64,000 bases of DNA from JADFUS01 sp964600025. GTDB taxonomy: Bacteria > Bacteroidota > Bacteroidia > Bacteroidales > Rikenellaceae. Below the pieces are notes generated by a model. The model was not told the DNA's origin, made no database searches, and was given only the letters and a program-made list of their open reading frames with translations. This document shows positions 63,700 through 64,000 of this stretch, in pieces (position 1 is the stretch's first letter; each line of letters begins with the position of its first letter). Made by a program: the position numbers and the translations under genes. The stretch is taken from NCBI GenBank assembly GCA_964600025.1, contig CAZRHJ010000001.1, positions 62,001-126,000 of the forward strand, read 5' to 3'.

Positions 63700-64000
63700 A
63701 TGAAAAATAGACCAATATTCATAGCCTTCTCAACACAGAAGGGAGGCGTAGGCAAAAGTGTGTTTAGTGTACTTGCTGCAAGCTACCTACACTATAAACA
63801 AAACTACAATGTAGTGTTTGTTGATTGCGACTATCCACAGAGTAGTCTGCAAAAAATGCGACAAAGAGATTTAAAAGCTGTGGAGCAAGATGATCTTGTG
63901 AAAGCAAAATTTGCAAGACAGGTAGAGGATATTGGAAAAGCTCCTTATCCAATATTGTGTAGTTATCCTGAATCGGCAATCGAGGTTGCTAACACCTTCA
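63700..64000 (+). CDS. ParA/TraA-type ATPase, 3'-truncated by the window
   Basis: ATG at 63,700 opens MKNRPIFIAFSTQKGGVGKS, with a deviant Walker A K-G-G-V-G-K-S at 14-20, then VVFVDCDYPQSSLQKMRQRD, where the Asp of DCD is switch I/Walker A' of ParA ATPases. The frame stays open to the end of the window. In CTnDOT-like elements a ParA-type gene (traA) heads the transfer operon, so the tra genes should follow to the right. It is divergent from mobB. Confidence 0.9.
   Translation, partial: MKNRPIFIAFSTQKGGVGKSVFSVLAASYLHYKQNYNVVFVDCDYPQSSLQKMRQRDLKAVEQDDLVKAKFARQVEDIGKAPYPILCSYPESAIEVANTF

Larger units (their letters stand above)
31333..64000. mobile_element. Conjugative element (ICE), right end beyond the window
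   Basis: A continuous set of Bacteroidetes conjugative-element genes: HTH/helicase module, methyltransferase-helicase, DUF1896, TopB, DUF4099/DUF3945, RteC, coupling protein, MobA, MobB and a ParA-type gene that starts a rightward run. The left edge is a guess set by the IME end. No recombinase for it lies in the window, so its own integrase should be to the right, unless the recombinase at 29,816 serves both. Two core genes are broken (39,968 and 60,287). Confidence 0.6.

Noticed and set aside
1..64000. CRISPR arrays, rRNA genes
   Set aside because: No regularly spaced ~30-bp repeats and no rRNA-like sequence were seen on reading the window.

Overview
The window reads as Bacteroidales DNA. 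The coding is AT-rich, recognisable Shine-Dalgarno sequences are scarce, several promoters match the Bacteroidetes -7 box TAnnTTTG, the glycogen genes are of Bacteroides type (GT3 synthase, GH57, GT4, GH133), and the mobile-element genes (DUF3408, DUF1896, DUF4099/DUF3945, RteC, YWFCY coupling protein, MobA/MobB) belong to that phylum. I cannot fix the genus.

Region 1 (1-12,840) is chromosomal. A 5'-truncated LptF/LptG permease is followed by a leftward glycogen cluster: glgB, a GH133 debranching enzyme, a GT4 glycosyltransferase, a GH57 amylase, and a 1,421-residue fusion of glycogen synthase (GT3) with alpha-glucan phosphorylase (GT35). Together they cover chain extension, branching, debranching and phosphorolysis. 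The gaps are peppered with short MITE-like repeats whose termini match those of a 474-bp internally deleted IS with a DUF4372 transposase fragment.

Region 2 (about 13,440-31,330) looks like an integrative and mobilizable element. Related direct repeats flank it. It carries a tyrosine recombinase, a RhuM-like gene, two excisionase-type HTH genes, a small replication module (winged-helix initiator and DnaC-like loader), DUF3408, MobB, a MobA relaxase, and no coupling protein or secretion genes. Its leftward half is a defense island: XRE regulator, type III restriction-modification (mod, res), a three-gene TIR / DRHyd-TPR / TIR cassette, a YhcG-type PD-(D/E)XK protein and an ApeA-like HEPN protein. 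Rightward it carries an uncharacterised PD-(D/E)XK plus RNase J-like MBL pair.

Region 3 (about 31,330 to beyond 64,000) is part of a larger conjugative element. It has an HTH / Toprim-helicase / HTH module, an AbiE type IV toxin-antitoxin with a visible operator, a protein laid out like a class III nucleotidyl cyclase, a methyltransferase-helicase broken by one amber codon, DUF1896, TopB, DUF4099/DUF3945, RteC, an XRE-controlled type I restriction system (hsdM/S/R), a membrane / ImmA-IrrE / beta-protein / sce7726 group, a coupling protein broken by a 1-nt frameshift, MobA, MobB, and the start of a ParA-type gene that probably opens the transfer operon.

Three signals tie the two elements together: (i) four-unit arrays of a 10-bp repeat (TGACKTA core) at three intergenic sites, one next to rteC; (ii) a similar predicted three-way-junction structure upstream of mobB in both elements, a candidate oriT; (iii) closely similar XRE regulators in front of two unrelated restriction systems. 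The most promising uncharacterised systems are the TIR / DRHyd-TPR / TIR cassette, the nuclease/MBL pair and the cyclase-like gene. No rRNA, complete tRNA or CRISPR array was seen by eye.
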